Assembly: GCA_001313065.1 (NCBI GenBank)
Contig: BBFD01000008.1
Span: 1-32,672 of the forward strand
Direction of reading: 5' to 3'
Length of the DNA: 32,672 nt
Source: Silvimonas sp. JCM 19000
GTDB taxonomy: Bacteria > Pseudomonadota > Gammaproteobacteria > Burkholderiales > Chitinibacteraceae
A program made the position numbers and the translations under genes. The notes under the pieces are model-generated. The model had not been told where the DNA came from. It worked only from the letters and a program-made list of their open reading frames with translations, and searched no databases. Of the stretch, positions 10,095-19,340 are shown one piece after another. Positions within the stretch are counted from its first letter, which is position 1. Each line of letters begins with the position of its first letter.

Positions 10095-10259
10095 TCAGAT
10101 TTCGATCATTTCGAAATCATCTTTCCGTGCGCCGCAATCGGGACAGGTCCAGTTGGGCGGTACGTCATCCCACAATGTGCCGGGCGCAATGCCGTCTTCA
10201 GGGCGGCCTTCGTTTTCGTCATAAATAAATCCACAAATCAGGCACATATATTTTTTCAT
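10095..10259 (-). CDS. Rubredoxin
   Basis: An intact 54-residue protein, [20 protein letters not shown] at the N-terminus. It has the two CxxCG-type knuckles of a rubredoxin: CLICG (Cys6, Cys9) and CPDCGA (Cys39, Cys42), which bind one iron. Conserved features include GIAPGT, WDDVP and the acidic C-terminus DDFEMIEI. Small cytoplasmic electron carrier; the partner is not shown here. It is divergent from thiD, a neighbour arrangement I associate with betaproteobacteria. The ATG follows a poor ribosome site, and its six-A run (AAA AAA) is in frame. Confidence 0.96.
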   Translation of the reverse strand: MKKYMCLICGFIYDENEGRPEDGIAPGTLWDDVPPNWTCPDCGARKDDFEMIEI

Positions 10260-10322
10260 GCGGTCCACTTTCTGGCTTGGTTTAGAATCGGAATTCTACC
10301 TGATAAATAATTGTTGCCACCC

Positions 10323-11176
10323 ATGATCGCCACCCCGCCACTCGTGCTTGTATTCAACGGAAATGACCCTTCGGGCGGTGCCGGCATCTCTGCAGACATT
10401 CTCACGCTGGCTTCGCTCGGCTGTCATGCCTTGCCCATCATTACTGCGCTGACCGTGCAAGACTCCGCAGGCCTGCAGGACATTCAAGCGGTTGAACCCG
10501 ACTGGTTACATGACCAGGCGCGTCACATTCTTGAAGACATGCAGATCGATGCGATCAAGGTAGGCCTGCTGGGTAGTGTAGAAAATCTCGCCGTTATCGC
10601 AGAAATCGCGGCTGACTATCCGGACATCCCTTTGGTGCTCGACCCCGTGCTGAGTGCAGGCGGTGGGGACGAATTTTCCACCGAAGAGCTGATTAGCGCC
10701 ATGCGTGAATTGTTGCTTCCGCATACATTGATCCTTACGCCCAACAGTATCGAGGCGCGCCGGCTGGCGTCGGATGATCCGGATGAGCAAGAAGATCTGC
10801 CGCTGGACGCCGCTGCCAGCCGGTTGCTGGAGTGTGGTACCGAATATGTGTTGATCACGGGCACGCACGAGAACACGCCCAAAGTGGTCAACACGCTGTT
10901 TTCGCGCAATGGCCGGGTTCGTGCCGATAACTGGGATCGTCTGCCGGGCAGCTTTCATGGCTCGGGCGTGACCTTGGCAGCCGCCATCGCGGGCGCTTGG
11001 CCAGCGGTGCCGAGATCGGCGCGGGCGTACGTGATGCGCAGGAATACACATGGCAGACGCTGAGCAGCGCGTTCCGCCCGGGCATGGGCCAGTTCATGCC
11101 GGATCGTATGTTCTGGGCACGGCCGGCCGAAGAAGAAGAGACGGCGCCGTCCGCAGCGAGCGCTGTCAAAGGCTGA
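10323..11176 (+). CDS. thiD: Hydroxymethylpyrimidine/phosphomethylpyrimidine kinase (frame broken near the C-terminus)
   Basis: ThiD phosphorylates HMP and HMP-P for thiamine synthesis. Motifs: VFNGNDPSGGAGISADI (substrate loop), ALTVQDSAG, IKVGLLGS, PLVLDPVLSAGGG and LILTPNSIEA, all typical of the ribokinase-like ThiD family. The anion-hole motif reads SFHGSGVTLAAAIAG, with Val where most ThiD have Cys. After a slip near 10995 the frame continues as RLASGAEIGAGVRDAQEYTW and QTLSSAFRPGMGQF to TGA 11174-11176. About 284 residues. ATG 10323 is preferred; an in-frame TTG at 10311 is the alternative, and neither has a good ribosome site. Confidence 0.93.
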
Positions 11177-11179
11177 TGC

Positions 11180-11195
11180 TGTTCCACGTGGAACA
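11180..11195. other. parS site (perfect palindrome)
   Basis: TGTTCCACGTGGAACA matches the chromosomal ParB-binding consensus TGTTNCACGTGNAACA at every fixed position and is a perfect 16-bp palindrome. It lies 3 bp after the thiD stop. Confidence 0.85.
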
Positions 11196-11272
11196 CGGCT
11201 CGTCAGCCATGACTGCAAGGGCAGGGGACGGCGCGGTAAGATAGCGCGCATTACCTGGTTACAGGATTCACC

Positions 11273-12156
11273 ATGCCCACGCCCTGTCTGCGCCTTGAGC
11301 GCGCCATCAACCGGATGGTGCGCGATTTGTCGGCACCACTCAGCCTGGCCGACCTCGCCGACGCCGCACATTATTCGCCGTGGTATCTGGTGCGGCGGTT
11401 CCAGTCGCGCTACGCCACCACGCCCCAGGCGTTTTTTTTGTGGCGTTTGCGGCTGGAGACTGCAGCCTCTTTGCTGCAATGGGTGCCCAGCATGCCGATA
11501 GGCAAAGTCGCGCTGACGGTGGGATTTTCTTCTGCGGCCACTTTTAGCCGCGCATTTCATCGCGAATTTGGCTTTACCCCCAGCCAATGGCGCAAGGGCG
11601 CGCCGCCTGCGAGCGAGTGGCGCACGCAGACCCTCGGCCCCACCTCCTACAAACCGGGCCAGGAAATTGCCGGTACTGCAGCGGATTACCATTGGACGTT
11701 TGCGAGGTGGATGCGCGCATTACCGTGGAAAGCTGGTCCGCCGAGCGCCTGGTCTATATCCGCGAGGTCGGTGACTACGGCCACCATCTCGATCTGCTGT
11801 GGACGCGTTTCCGCAAAACCTGCACCGCGTATGGCATTGCGCCGCAACGCCGCTATGGTTTGATCTGGAGCGATCCTGCGACTACCCCAGCTGGCAGACG
11901 CCGCTATGACGCGGCGCAGATCATCGGCCCGCAAGTTCGCATTCCGCGCGGGCTGGGTGAATACACCTTGCGTGGCGGGCAATGGGCGGTGTTTCGCCAC
12001 AGCGGCCCCAGCGCGGATATTGGCCCGCGCTGGCGTGATCTGATGCTGACCTGGCTGGCCCAATCGCGTGTGATGCTTGATCCCTCGCGTCCACGGGTCG
12101 AGCGCTATTTTGATCACCATTACGAACTGTGTTTGCCCTTGCTGCCCGCTGATTAA
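11273..12156 (+). CDS. AraC-family regulator with C-terminal GyrI-like effector domain (frame broken)
   Basis: Residues 1-110 form a double helix-turn-helix: LERAINRMVRDLSAPLSLAD, SPWYLVRRFQSRYATTPQAF, then KVALTVGFSSAATFSRAFHR and EFGFTPSQWRKG, the classic AraC second-helix signature. After a break near 11696 the frame continues as a GyrI-like/Rob-type effector-binding domain: RITVESWSAERLVYIREVGD, WTRFRKTCTAYGI, YGLIWSDP, YTLRGGQWAVFRHSGP, ending YFDHHYELCLPLLPAD. Fusions of this layout (Rob, SAV-type) sense hydrophobic or toxic small molecules. About 294 residues. The eight-T run at 11432-11439 is in frame but may hide one extra Phe (QAFFLWRL against the more usual QAFLWRL). The next gene starts 11 bp downstream. 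Confidence 0.9.
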
Positions 12157-12167
12157 AACGGAAGTTT

Positions 12168-12747
12168 ATGCAACGCCCTCAGGTTTTTTTGTATTGAACG
12201 GCTGCTCGTCTGCGGGCAAGACGCAACTGGCGCGGGCATTGCAGCAAGCCTTGCCCTACCAATATCTCAACTTCTCCATTGATAGCGTGCTGGATGCTTA
12301 CCGCCGGCCGATCTACACGCCTTGCAGCACGGCGAAATCATCCACCGCGCCGGCTATGACTGGCTGGCGCTGGTGCGCGGATTTCATTATGCGATCCCCG
12401 GTTTGCTGCAGGCGGGTTTGCATCTGATCATCGATAACGCGTGGTGTGAGGCCGATGAGACGCGTGAATTGCTGACCGAACTGGCTGGCTATCATTGCGT
12501 TTTGATAGGCCTGGAATGTCCACTGGCCGTGTTGCAACAGCGCGAGTCCGCCCGAGGCGATCGTGCGCCCGGCTTGGCGGAATGGGAGTTTGGGCGCGTA
12601 CACAGTTTGATGCGGTATGACTTGCGCTTTGATAGCGGCGCGCTGTCGACGGCAGAGATTACGGCAAAGATCATCGCGGCACTGGAGGCGGACAGCATCA
12701 GTGCGGCTGGCGCCGCCGAGACGCTGCAAGCATTGCTGTTGGCCTGA
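12168..12747 (+). CDS. Chloramphenicol phosphotransferase-like P-loop kinase (frame broken)
   Basis: The start ATG at 12168 lies 11 bp after the AraC-GyrI stop with an ACGGAAG ribosome site. Reading the seven-T run at 12184-12190 as five gives MQRPQVFVLNGCSSAGKTQL, the P-loop GxSSAGKT of the CPT family (chloramphenicol 3-O-phosphotransferase-like). Further family features: LPYQYLNFSIDSVLDAY, with Asp in the expected catalytic region; GYDWLALVRGFHYAIPGLLQ; GLHLIIDNAWCEADE; VLIGLECPLAVLQQRESARG; DRAPGLAEWEFGRVHSLMRY. A second slip is near 12313. About 190 residues. The family also contains kinases of unknown substrate, so antibiotic inactivation is not established. It is the second gene of a probable two-gene operon. 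Confidence 0.85.
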
Positions 12748-12767
12748 GCGGGCAGGAGAGGGCGGGC

Positions 12768-12805
12768 AAAAAAAACAGCGACCTGGTGCGGTCGCTATTT
12801 TTTTT
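12768..12805. terminator. Bidirectional intrinsic terminator between the kinase gene and parC
   Basis: Eight A (12768-12775), a 7-bp stem AGCGACC/GGTCGCT (12777-12783 and 12790-12796) with loop TGGTGC, then eight T (12798-12805). Serves the plus-strand kinase gene and the minus-strand parC. Confidence 0.9.
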
Positions 12806-12818
12806 GTTTAGTGCGAGA

Positions 12819-15183
12819 TCAAAACCCAGGAAACTTCAAACCGGCGTTGATGGGCTTGCCCTTGCGCGCGCGTTTGCCGATATAGGGCGCCATCTCGTTC
12901 TGATCAAGCACCAGCTCCACGGCTTTGCCGCCGCGGCCGGTGCCGGTCAGGCGCAGAGTCTCGCCATCAGAAACGGTCACCGCAGCCAGATTATCTTTAT
13001 CGTCCAATGCCACCGTAATCACGCCACGGCCACCGCCAGACAGTTGCTTGAATTCGCTCAACGCAAACAGATGCAGTTTGCCCGCCTTGGTCAAACACGC
13101 CACCAGCGACGTTTCACGTGGAACAAACGGCACCACCTTGAGCAAGGTTTCACCTTCTTCCAGGGTGATAAAGCTCTTGCCCGCTTTTTGCCGTGACATC
13201 AGGTTTTCAAACAGGCAACTAAAGCCATAACCAGCCGAATTGGCGATCAGCAAGTGATCGTGCGGCTGCGTGGTCAGCATCTGAGTGATACGAGATTTGG
13301 GCGCCAGCTCCACCAGCGTGGTGACGGGCACGCCATCGCCGCGACCGCCAGGGATGCTAGCCGCTGCCACGGTATAGACCCGGCCATCCGTACCAAACAG
13401 CGCCACCTGGTCGACGGTGCGGCACTCAATCGACGCAGCAAGGCATCGCCATCTTTGAACGCCAGGTTTTGCAGATCAATGCCGTGGCCCTGGCGCGCGC
13501 GCATCCAGCCTTTCTCCGACAAGATCAGCGTGGTCGGTTCATCCACCACCGCCACTTCGAGGGTGGCGCGTTCGGCTTGCTCAATCAGGGTGCGGCGCGG
13601 GTCGGCGTACTTTTTGCGATCCGCTTCGATTTCCTTGATCACCAGCTTTTGCATGGCGGCGGCATTGGCCAACAGGTATTCCAGCTCTGCGCGTTCGCTT
13701 TGCAGCTCGGCCAGTTCCTGCTCGATCTTGATGCCTTCCAGTCGTGCCAATTGGCGCAAGCGGATTTCAAGTATGTCTTCGGCCTGACGGTCGCTCAAAT
13801 TAAAGCGGGCGATCAGGGCAGGCTTGGGCTCGTCGCTCTCGCGAATGATGCGGATCACTTCATCGATATTCAGGAAGACAATCAAGCGACCTTCCAGGAT
13901 ATGAATACGGTCGTTGACCTTCTGCAGCCTGTGCTCGGTGCGGCGGCGCACGGTGACGAAACGGAAATCGATCCATTCCTGCAGCATTTGCTTCAGCGAT
14001 TTTTTTGCTGCGGCCGGCCGTCGCGGCCGATCGATACCAGGTTAATCGACAGCGAGCTTTCCAGCGAGGTATGTGCCAGCAGCACATTCATCAGCTCTTC
14101 CGGGCTCTGCCGCGATGACTTCGGCTCCAGCACCAGTCGCACCGGTTGGTCTTTGCCCGATTCGTCGCGCACGCGATCCAGCAGCGACAAGATCAGTTGC
14201 TTGGTCTGCATCTGCTCTTGCGTCAGTGCCTTCTTGCCTTTCTTGACCTTGGGATTGGTCAGTTCCTCAATCTCTTCCAACACTTTCTGGGTAGAGGTGC
14301 CGTGCGGCAGCTCGGTGACCACCATCTGCCACTGGCCGCGCGCCATTTCTTCTTTCTCCCAGCGCGCGCAATTTGAGCGAACCACGGCCGGTTTCATAGG
14401 CGCTGAGGATATCTTTGTAACCCGAAATAATCTGGCCGCCGCCAGGCAGATCCGGGCCTTTGACCATGTGCATCAGATCGCTGACCGTGGCTTGCGGATT
14501 ACGGATCAGCGAGACTGCGGCTTCGGCCACTTCGCCGAGGTTATGCGACGGCACCTCGGTGGCCATCCCCACTGCAATGCCGGAAGCGCCATTCAACAGC
14601 AGCATGGGCAAGCGTGCCGGTAACAGCAGCGGTTCTTCAAAGGCACCGTCGTAGTTGGGGATGAAATCTGTGGTGCCGGCGTCCAGTTCGCTCAGCAGCA
14701 GCTCGGCCATCGGCGTCAAACGCGCCTCGGTGTAGCGCATGGCTGCAGCGCCATCGCCATCGCGTGAGCCAAAGTTGCCTTGGCCATCGATGAGCGGATA
14801 GCGCATCGAAAAGTCCTGGGCAATCCGCACCAACGCGTCATACGCGGCCTGGTCGCTGTGAGGGTGGAATTTGCCCAGTACCTCACCGACGATACGCGCG
14901 GATTTGACCGGCTTGGCGCTCGCAACCAGACCCAGCTGATGCATCGTATAAAGAATGCGGCGCTGTACCGGTTTCTGGCCGTCTTCGACTTGGGGTAGGG
15001 CACGGCTCTTGACCACGCTCATGGCGTATTCGAGATAACTTTTCTCGGCATACCAGCTAGTTGCACCGATTCGCCATCATCGGGCGTGCTGGTGGAAACA
15101 TCAGCCGTCACGTAGCGGCGATTGCCGCCACCTTGCTCGGGGACGAGTTCTTCTTCGTGTTCTACAGGGGGGAGATCGGACAT
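12819..15183 (-). CDS. parC: DNA topoisomerase IV subunit A (frame broken)
   Basis: Cleavage subunit of the type IIA topoisomerase that decatenates daughter chromosomes. Start ATG at 15183 ([17 protein letters not shown]). After a slip near 15055 it reads [20 protein letters not shown], then the helix [39 protein letters not shown] with the active-site Tyr, and [20 protein letters not shown]. The C-terminal half has [20 protein letters not shown], the coiled-coil [20 protein letters not shown] and a beta-propeller ending AGLKFPGF. About 785 residues. Absence of a GyrA box and the parE gene nearby favour ParC over GyrA. Breaks: near 14375 (a CG pair lost in TTGCGCGCGCTGG), the seven-T run 14000-14006 and near 13430. 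A parS-like site is embedded at 13110-13125. Confidence 0.95.
13110..13125. other. parS-like site inside parC
   Basis: CGTTTCACGTGGAACA differs from TGTTNCACGTGNAACA only at the first base. It lies within the parC coding sequence, where it encodes part of FVPRETS. Confidence 0.75.
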
Positions 15184-15268
15184 GGCAGTGCGGCCGGATA
15201 CAAGTCAGCCGGCATTGTAGCCGCCCCGCGCGTGGCATGGGCAGCCATGTGTAACCCGGTGGTGCCTA

Positions 15269-15284
15269 TGTTTCACGTGAAACG
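15269..15284. other. parS site between parC and the deoxyribosyltransferase-like gene
   Basis: TGTTTCACGTGAAACG matches the canonical TGTTTCACGTGAAACA in 15 of 16 bases and lies in the 112-bp gap upstream of parC. Confidence 0.8.
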
Positions 15285-15295
15285 TCGCGCCAGGT

Positions 15296-15826
15296 TCAAC
15301 GGTGCAGGCGCGCCTCGCGGGCCAGAGTCTGGATGGCGTTTTCTGGTTCGAGGTCGGTAATCACGCTCTCGGCGGCTTCCCACAGCATCAGATTGAGCGG
15401 AGCGCCAAAGTCTTCGATGGCGTGGCCCTGCGGATCGGCCCAATGCCCGAAGTGCTGTGCATTCTTGATTCGGCGGTGCATCGGCGTCTGCCGCGCGATG
15501 CCTGGCAGCCATAGCCACACGGGCTTGCCCAGCGCAAAGGCGGCGCCGATTTCGAATGCGGTGCCGGAGTCGGGTTCTGATTCGCTCCTGAATGCCCGCA
15601 CGTCGGCCAATACCGCGTCGGCGCGTGCGATCAGTCCGCAGTTCTGCCGAAAGATCCAACGCCGCTTTTCCGCTTCGCTCTCGAAAGCAGGCACCGCCTG
15701 ATCCAGCGGGTATAAACCTTGCAGGCCATGCCATTCGCACGCCGCTTTGAGACGAGCGCCCCAGACCACCGCGTCGGGGCGAAACACGCCGGGGCCGGCG
15801 AGATAGATACGTGTAATGGCGGGCAT
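15296..15826 (-). CDS. Nucleoside 2-deoxyribosyltransferase family protein
   Basis: Intact 176-residue protein. ITRIYLAGPGVFRPDAVVWG at the N-terminus matches the [I/V]YLAGP start of the family. ARADAVLADVRAFR carries the ribose-binding Asp position, and SGTAFEIGAAFALGKPVWLW contains the conserved Glu expected to be the nucleophile. The family moves 2-deoxyribose between bases or hydrolyses nucleoside 5-monophosphates (the RCL-like branch). The exact substrate cannot be told. It is on the same strand as parC, 112 bp upstream of the parC start with a parS site between, so co-transcription is possible but not clear. No frame break. Confidence 0.85.
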   Translation of the reverse strand: MPAITRIYLAGPGVFRPDAVVWGARLKAACEWHGLQGLYPLDQAVPAFESEAEKRRWIFRQNCGLIARADAVLADVRAFRSESEPDSGTAFEIGAAFALGKPVWLWLPGIARQTPMHRRIKNAQHFGHWADPQGHAIEDFGAPLNLMLWEAAESVITDLEPENAIQTLAREARLHR

Positions 15827-15951
15827 GCTGGATGGTTTATACGTGAGTGACGGGCTTCACTATACTAGTGCCCGATTATGCCGCTTGCATGCAAAGATGG
15901 GGGCAGCTCGGCATACATAAAAAAAATATCAGGGAAGGGGAGTTTTTTTTG

Positions 15952-16700
15952 ATGTGGTTCGATAAACCGAAAGATCAAAGCGTGCAAAAGGCGCTAGACC
16001 AGGCACTGGCAGAAAACCGGCAGTTGCGCGCACAGATCGAAAAAAACATGAGCGCGACGAAGCATTTTTGCGTTCGCTGAATATGCAAGCCGCGGCGCCA
16101 GCGCCAGTTGCCGCACCCAGCTTGCCCGACGTTGCGCCGCAATTGGCCCAATTGGCGCAGTCGGTGCAACGCGCGGCACAAGCACCGGCCAAGGCAGACG
16201 GCGGCAAACACAGCGCGCCGGATTTTGCTGCGGAATATCGCCGCATCGATCAATTGCTGGAAAGTACCGGCGCCACGGTGGGCGCGCTCGAAAGCGAATC
16301 CAGCCGCATCGGCCAGTTTGTTGAAGTCATTACCGGTGTGGCAGGGCAGACCAATCTGCTGGCGTTGAACGCCGCGATTGAAGCGGCACGCGCGGGTGAG
16401 GCCGGGCGCGGCTTTGCGGTGGTGGCGGACGAAGTGCGCAAGCTGGCAGAACGCACCGCCCATGCTGCCAAAGAAATCGCGCAGCTGGTCGAACAGATTC
16501 ATGGCGAAACCAGCGCCACGCGTGGCGGCATTGATACCCTGGGTGCGGCAATCACCGAGTTGCATCAGCGCATCGAAGCGCAGCAACAGAACGACGCCGC
16601 CACCGCCGAGGTACACGCCGTGCTGCTTGATCCGGCCGAGCTTTATCGCTGGCACGAGCAGTTGCGCGCCTGCATCGAGGAGTTGGCGGCGGCGCGATAA
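15952..16700 (+). CDS. Soluble methyl-accepting chemotaxis-type signalling protein (frame broken)
   Basis: Start ATG at 15952, preceded by the purine-rich AGGGAAGGGGAG and a T tract. The N-terminus [20 protein letters not shown] is followed by a coiled-coil-like [20 protein letters not shown] once the run 16040-16046 is read as five A. Then come a Pro/Ala-rich linker and a chemoreceptor signalling hairpin whose tip [20 protein letters not shown] and [18 protein letters not shown] are canonical. No transmembrane segment or recognisable sensor domain is visible. The tail after the hairpin, [20 protein letters not shown], is not a CZB zinc-binding domain. About 248 residues, short for a chemoreceptor. 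By family it should contact CheW/CheA, but no chemotaxis gene is nearby. Confidence 0.87.
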
Positions 16701-16709
16701 ATGCGGCAC

Positions 16710-16749
16710 AAAAAAAAGAGCCGGAATCGTTACGATCCGGCTCTTTTTT
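16710..16749. terminator. Bidirectional intrinsic terminator between the chemoreceptor-like gene and parE
   Basis: Eight A (16710-16717), an 8-bp stem GAGCCGGA/TCCGGCTC (16718-16725 and 16736-16743), an inner TCG/CGA extension with loop TTA and one bulged A, then six T (16744-16749). Confidence 0.9.
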
Positions 16750-16767
16750 GCTGCGAACGACCAGCGC

Positions 16768-18747
16768 TCAGATATCGGCTTCCACCTGGTTGCCGCGCGC
16801 TTCCAGCCACGCGCGGCGGCTGGATGCTTCGGTCTTGCCCATCAGCATATGCATCAGTTCGCGCGTATTGCTGGCGACATCGGTGCCCACGCCTACGCGC
16901 AACATGCGGCGCGTGTCCGGGTTCATGGTGGTATCAAACAGCTGCTCGGCATTCATTTCACCAAGGCCTTTAAAGCGTGAAATGCTCCACGCGTTCTCGC
17001 GGATTTTCTCGGCGCGCAGTTTGTCCAGCACCGCGGTCAGTTCGCCTTCATCCAGCGCATAGAATTTGCGCGGCGGCTTGCTTTTACCGCTGCCGGCCAC
17101 ATCCACCCGGAACAGCGGCGGTTGCGCCACATAGACATGGCCATGCCGGATCAGGCCGGGAAATGCCGGTAGAACAGCGTCAACAGCAACACCTGAATGT
17201 GCGAACCATCCACGTCGGCATCCGACATGATCACGATCTTGCCGTAGCGCAGACCGCTCAGATCGGGCGCTTCGTCGGCGGTGTGCGCATCTACGCCGAT
17301 GGCGACTGCGATATCGTGTACTTCGTTATTGGCAAAAATCTGGTCCCGGTCGACTTCCCAGGTGTTCAGCACCTTGCCGCGCAGGGGCAGAATGGCCTGG
17401 AAGTCCTTGTCCCGCCCCAGCTTGGCGGAGCCGCCCGCAGAGTCCCCTTCCACCAGGAACAACTCGCAGCGCGCGGTTTCGTCACTGGCGCAATCGGTGA
17501 GCTTGCCCGGCAATACGGCCACGCCGCTGGATTTTTTTCTTCTCCACTTTTTTTGCGCATTCTTTTGCCGCGCCTGGGCGGCGCGTATGCACAGGTCGGC
17601 CAGCTTTTTTTGCCTTGTTCCACGTGTTCGTTCAGATACAGCTCGAACGGTGGCTTGACCATGGCCGAAACCAGCTTCAGGCCATCGCGGCTGGTGAGCT
17701 TGTCTTTGGTCTGGCCCTGGAACTGCGGGTCGAGAATCTTGGCGGACAGCACAAAGGAGGCGCGGCCGAATAAATCTTCCGGCAGCAATTTCACCCCTTT
17801 GGGTGTCAGCGAATGGAATTCGATAAAGCTTTTGACGGCCTGGAAGACGCCATCGCGCAGGCCCGATTCGTGCGTGCCACCCACCGGGGTCGGGATCAGA
17901 TTGACGTAGGATTCACGCGAGGTGGGGCCGTCTTCGCTCCAGGTTAGCGCCCAGGCGCAGCCTTCGCCGGGCGCGAACGTTTCATCGATGCCCTCGATGT
18001 ACTTTTCGCCCTGCAAGATCGGCACAATCAGGCTGTAACCGGTGAGCTGCTCGCCCAGATAACCGGTCAGGCCATCCGGGTAAGTCCATGTTTTTTTTCA
18101 GTAAATTCACCGTTTGCCTGCTCCACCTTGAGTGTAACGATCAGGCCCGGCAACAGCACGGCTTTGGATTTGAGCAGATGCTCCAGCTCGCCCTGCGGAA
18201 TATTGGGTGCATCAAAATACGAGGTGTCCGGCGCCACAAACACGGCCGTGCCGGTGTCTTTTTTGGCGCAGGTACCGATCTGTGCCAGTGGCTCCGCGAC
18301 CTCGCCTCCGGCAAACACGATGCGATGTTGCTGGCCGTCGCGTTTGACTTCCACTTCCAGCCGCGTTGACAGCGCATTGGTCACCGACACGCCCACGCCG
18401 TGCAGGCGCCGGAGAAGGCATAGGCGCCGCCGTCTTTTTTTGTCGAACTTGCCGCCGGCATGCAACTGGGTAAACACCACCTGCACCGTGGGCACGCCTT
18501 CTTCCGGATGAATGCCCACCGGAATGCCGCGGCCGTTATCGGCCACTCGCATGGTCTGGTTGCGATACAACACCACGTCGATGCGCGTGGCAAAGCCAGC
18601 CAGCGCCTCATCGGCGGCGTTATCGATGACTTCCTGACAGATATGCAGCGGGTTATCGGTGCGCGTATACATGCCCGGGCGATGCCGAACCGGATCGAGA
18701 CCCTTCAGCACCTTGACGGCGGATTCATCGTAACGTGGAGTGCTCAT
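16768..18747 (-). CDS. parE: DNA topoisomerase IV subunit B (frame broken)
   Basis: ATPase subunit of topoisomerase IV. N-terminus YDESAVKVLKGLDPVRHRPG. GHKL ATPase motifs: EVIDNAADEALAGF, ADNGRGIPVGIHPEEGVPTV and GLHGVGVSVTNALS. The TOPRIM domain has ELFLVEGDSAGGSAK, LPLRGKVLNTWE and IVIMSDADVDGSHIQVLLLT. C-terminus ISRFKGLGEMNAEQLFDTTM, then NPDTRRMLRV. About 655 residues, and without the GyrB insertion, so ParE fits. Breaks: T runs 18435-18441, 18091-18098, 17605-17611, 17548-17554 and 17532-17538, plus single-base losses near 18410 and 17157. ParE is essential in nearly all bacteria that have it, so these breaks are best seen as errors. Confidence 0.95.
17616..17631. other. Degenerate parS half-site inside parE
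   Basis: TGTTCCACGTGTTCGT matches the left eleven positions of the ParB consensus but none of the last four. It may be coincidence, as it encodes the plain peptide EHVEQ. Confidence 0.25.
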
Positions 18748-18922
18748 GACAGCCTGTGGTGGTAGTGCGGTTCAAGCGCCGCAGTCTAACAAAGCGCGCA
18801 CGCCGGGCCAAACGCCGTCGGTACGCGGTCGGGTTTCTGTACATTAAGCTTGTGTTGCAAGCGGAACGTTGCCGCGTCGCGCCCGTCACAACTGCACAAT
18901 GGGCCAACACACGGAGCGTCTT

Positions 18923-19330
18923 ATGTACGCGCTAGCCACACTTATCGGGTTTCCGACCATCAATGCCGTGGTCGACGAATTCCTGCGCCGCCTGCGTCAG
19001 CACGCGGTATTCAGCAGCATCTTGCCGGAAGGCGATCTCAAACCGCTGCGCTTGCGCCTGGTTAATTTCTGGGGCGCGGTGCTCAATGGCGAAAGCTGGA
19101 GCCTGCCGCTGGCCAGCAATCGCAGCAATCCGGGGCGCTTGCCCAGTTTGCTGGGCGAAGGCCACGGCGTGGTGCTGGGCGTATTTCGCGAGGCCATCGA
19201 TAGCCTGGTGGCCGCCGATCTGGCCCAGGCCTGGCATCGCCGCGTCGATATCCTGCAACAGTCGTTTACGCCCGCCGAACCCATTGCGTTGGCCCCGGCC
19301 AGCACTTTGTCGCTGCGCCGGGCCTGGTAA
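18923..19330 (+). CDS. Truncated haemoglobin (group III)-like protein
   Basis: A 135-residue protein from ATG 18923 (MYALATLIGFPTINAVVDEF) with a GGAGCG ribosome site; an upstream ATG at 18869 would add 18 residues. I read it as a group III truncated haemoglobin-like fold. VVDEFLRRLRQHAVFSSILP resembles the A/B helices, RLRLVNFWGAVLNGESW resembles the family VxFWSxVxLG segment, and GEGHGVVLGVFREAIDSLVA resembles the F helix with a candidate proximal His before the LFRET-like motif. LAQAWHRRVDILQQSF would be the terminal helix. The match is by motif order only, and the distal residues cannot be assigned. It is divergent from parE and convergent with comM, with 10 bp between stops. Confidence 0.5.
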   Translation: MYALATLIGFPTINAVVDEFLRRLRQHAVFSSILPEGDLKPLRLRLVNFWGAVLNGESWSLPLASNRSNPGRLPSLLGEGHGVVLGVFREAIDSLVAADLAQAWHRRVDILQQSFTPAEPIALAPASTLSLRRAW

Positions 19331-19340
19331 GGCGCTAGCT

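Noticed and set aside
10186..10200. Neisseria-type DNA uptake sequence (ATGCCGTCTGAA)
   Set aside because: The sequence is ATGCCGTCTTCA and encodes part of the rubredoxin on the other strand; no other copies were seen in the window.
12819..18747. parC and parE as true pseudogenes
   Set aside because: Both subunits are broken at run-length sites while all catalytic motifs are preserved; simultaneous loss of an essential enzyme is not credible next to the common error pattern.
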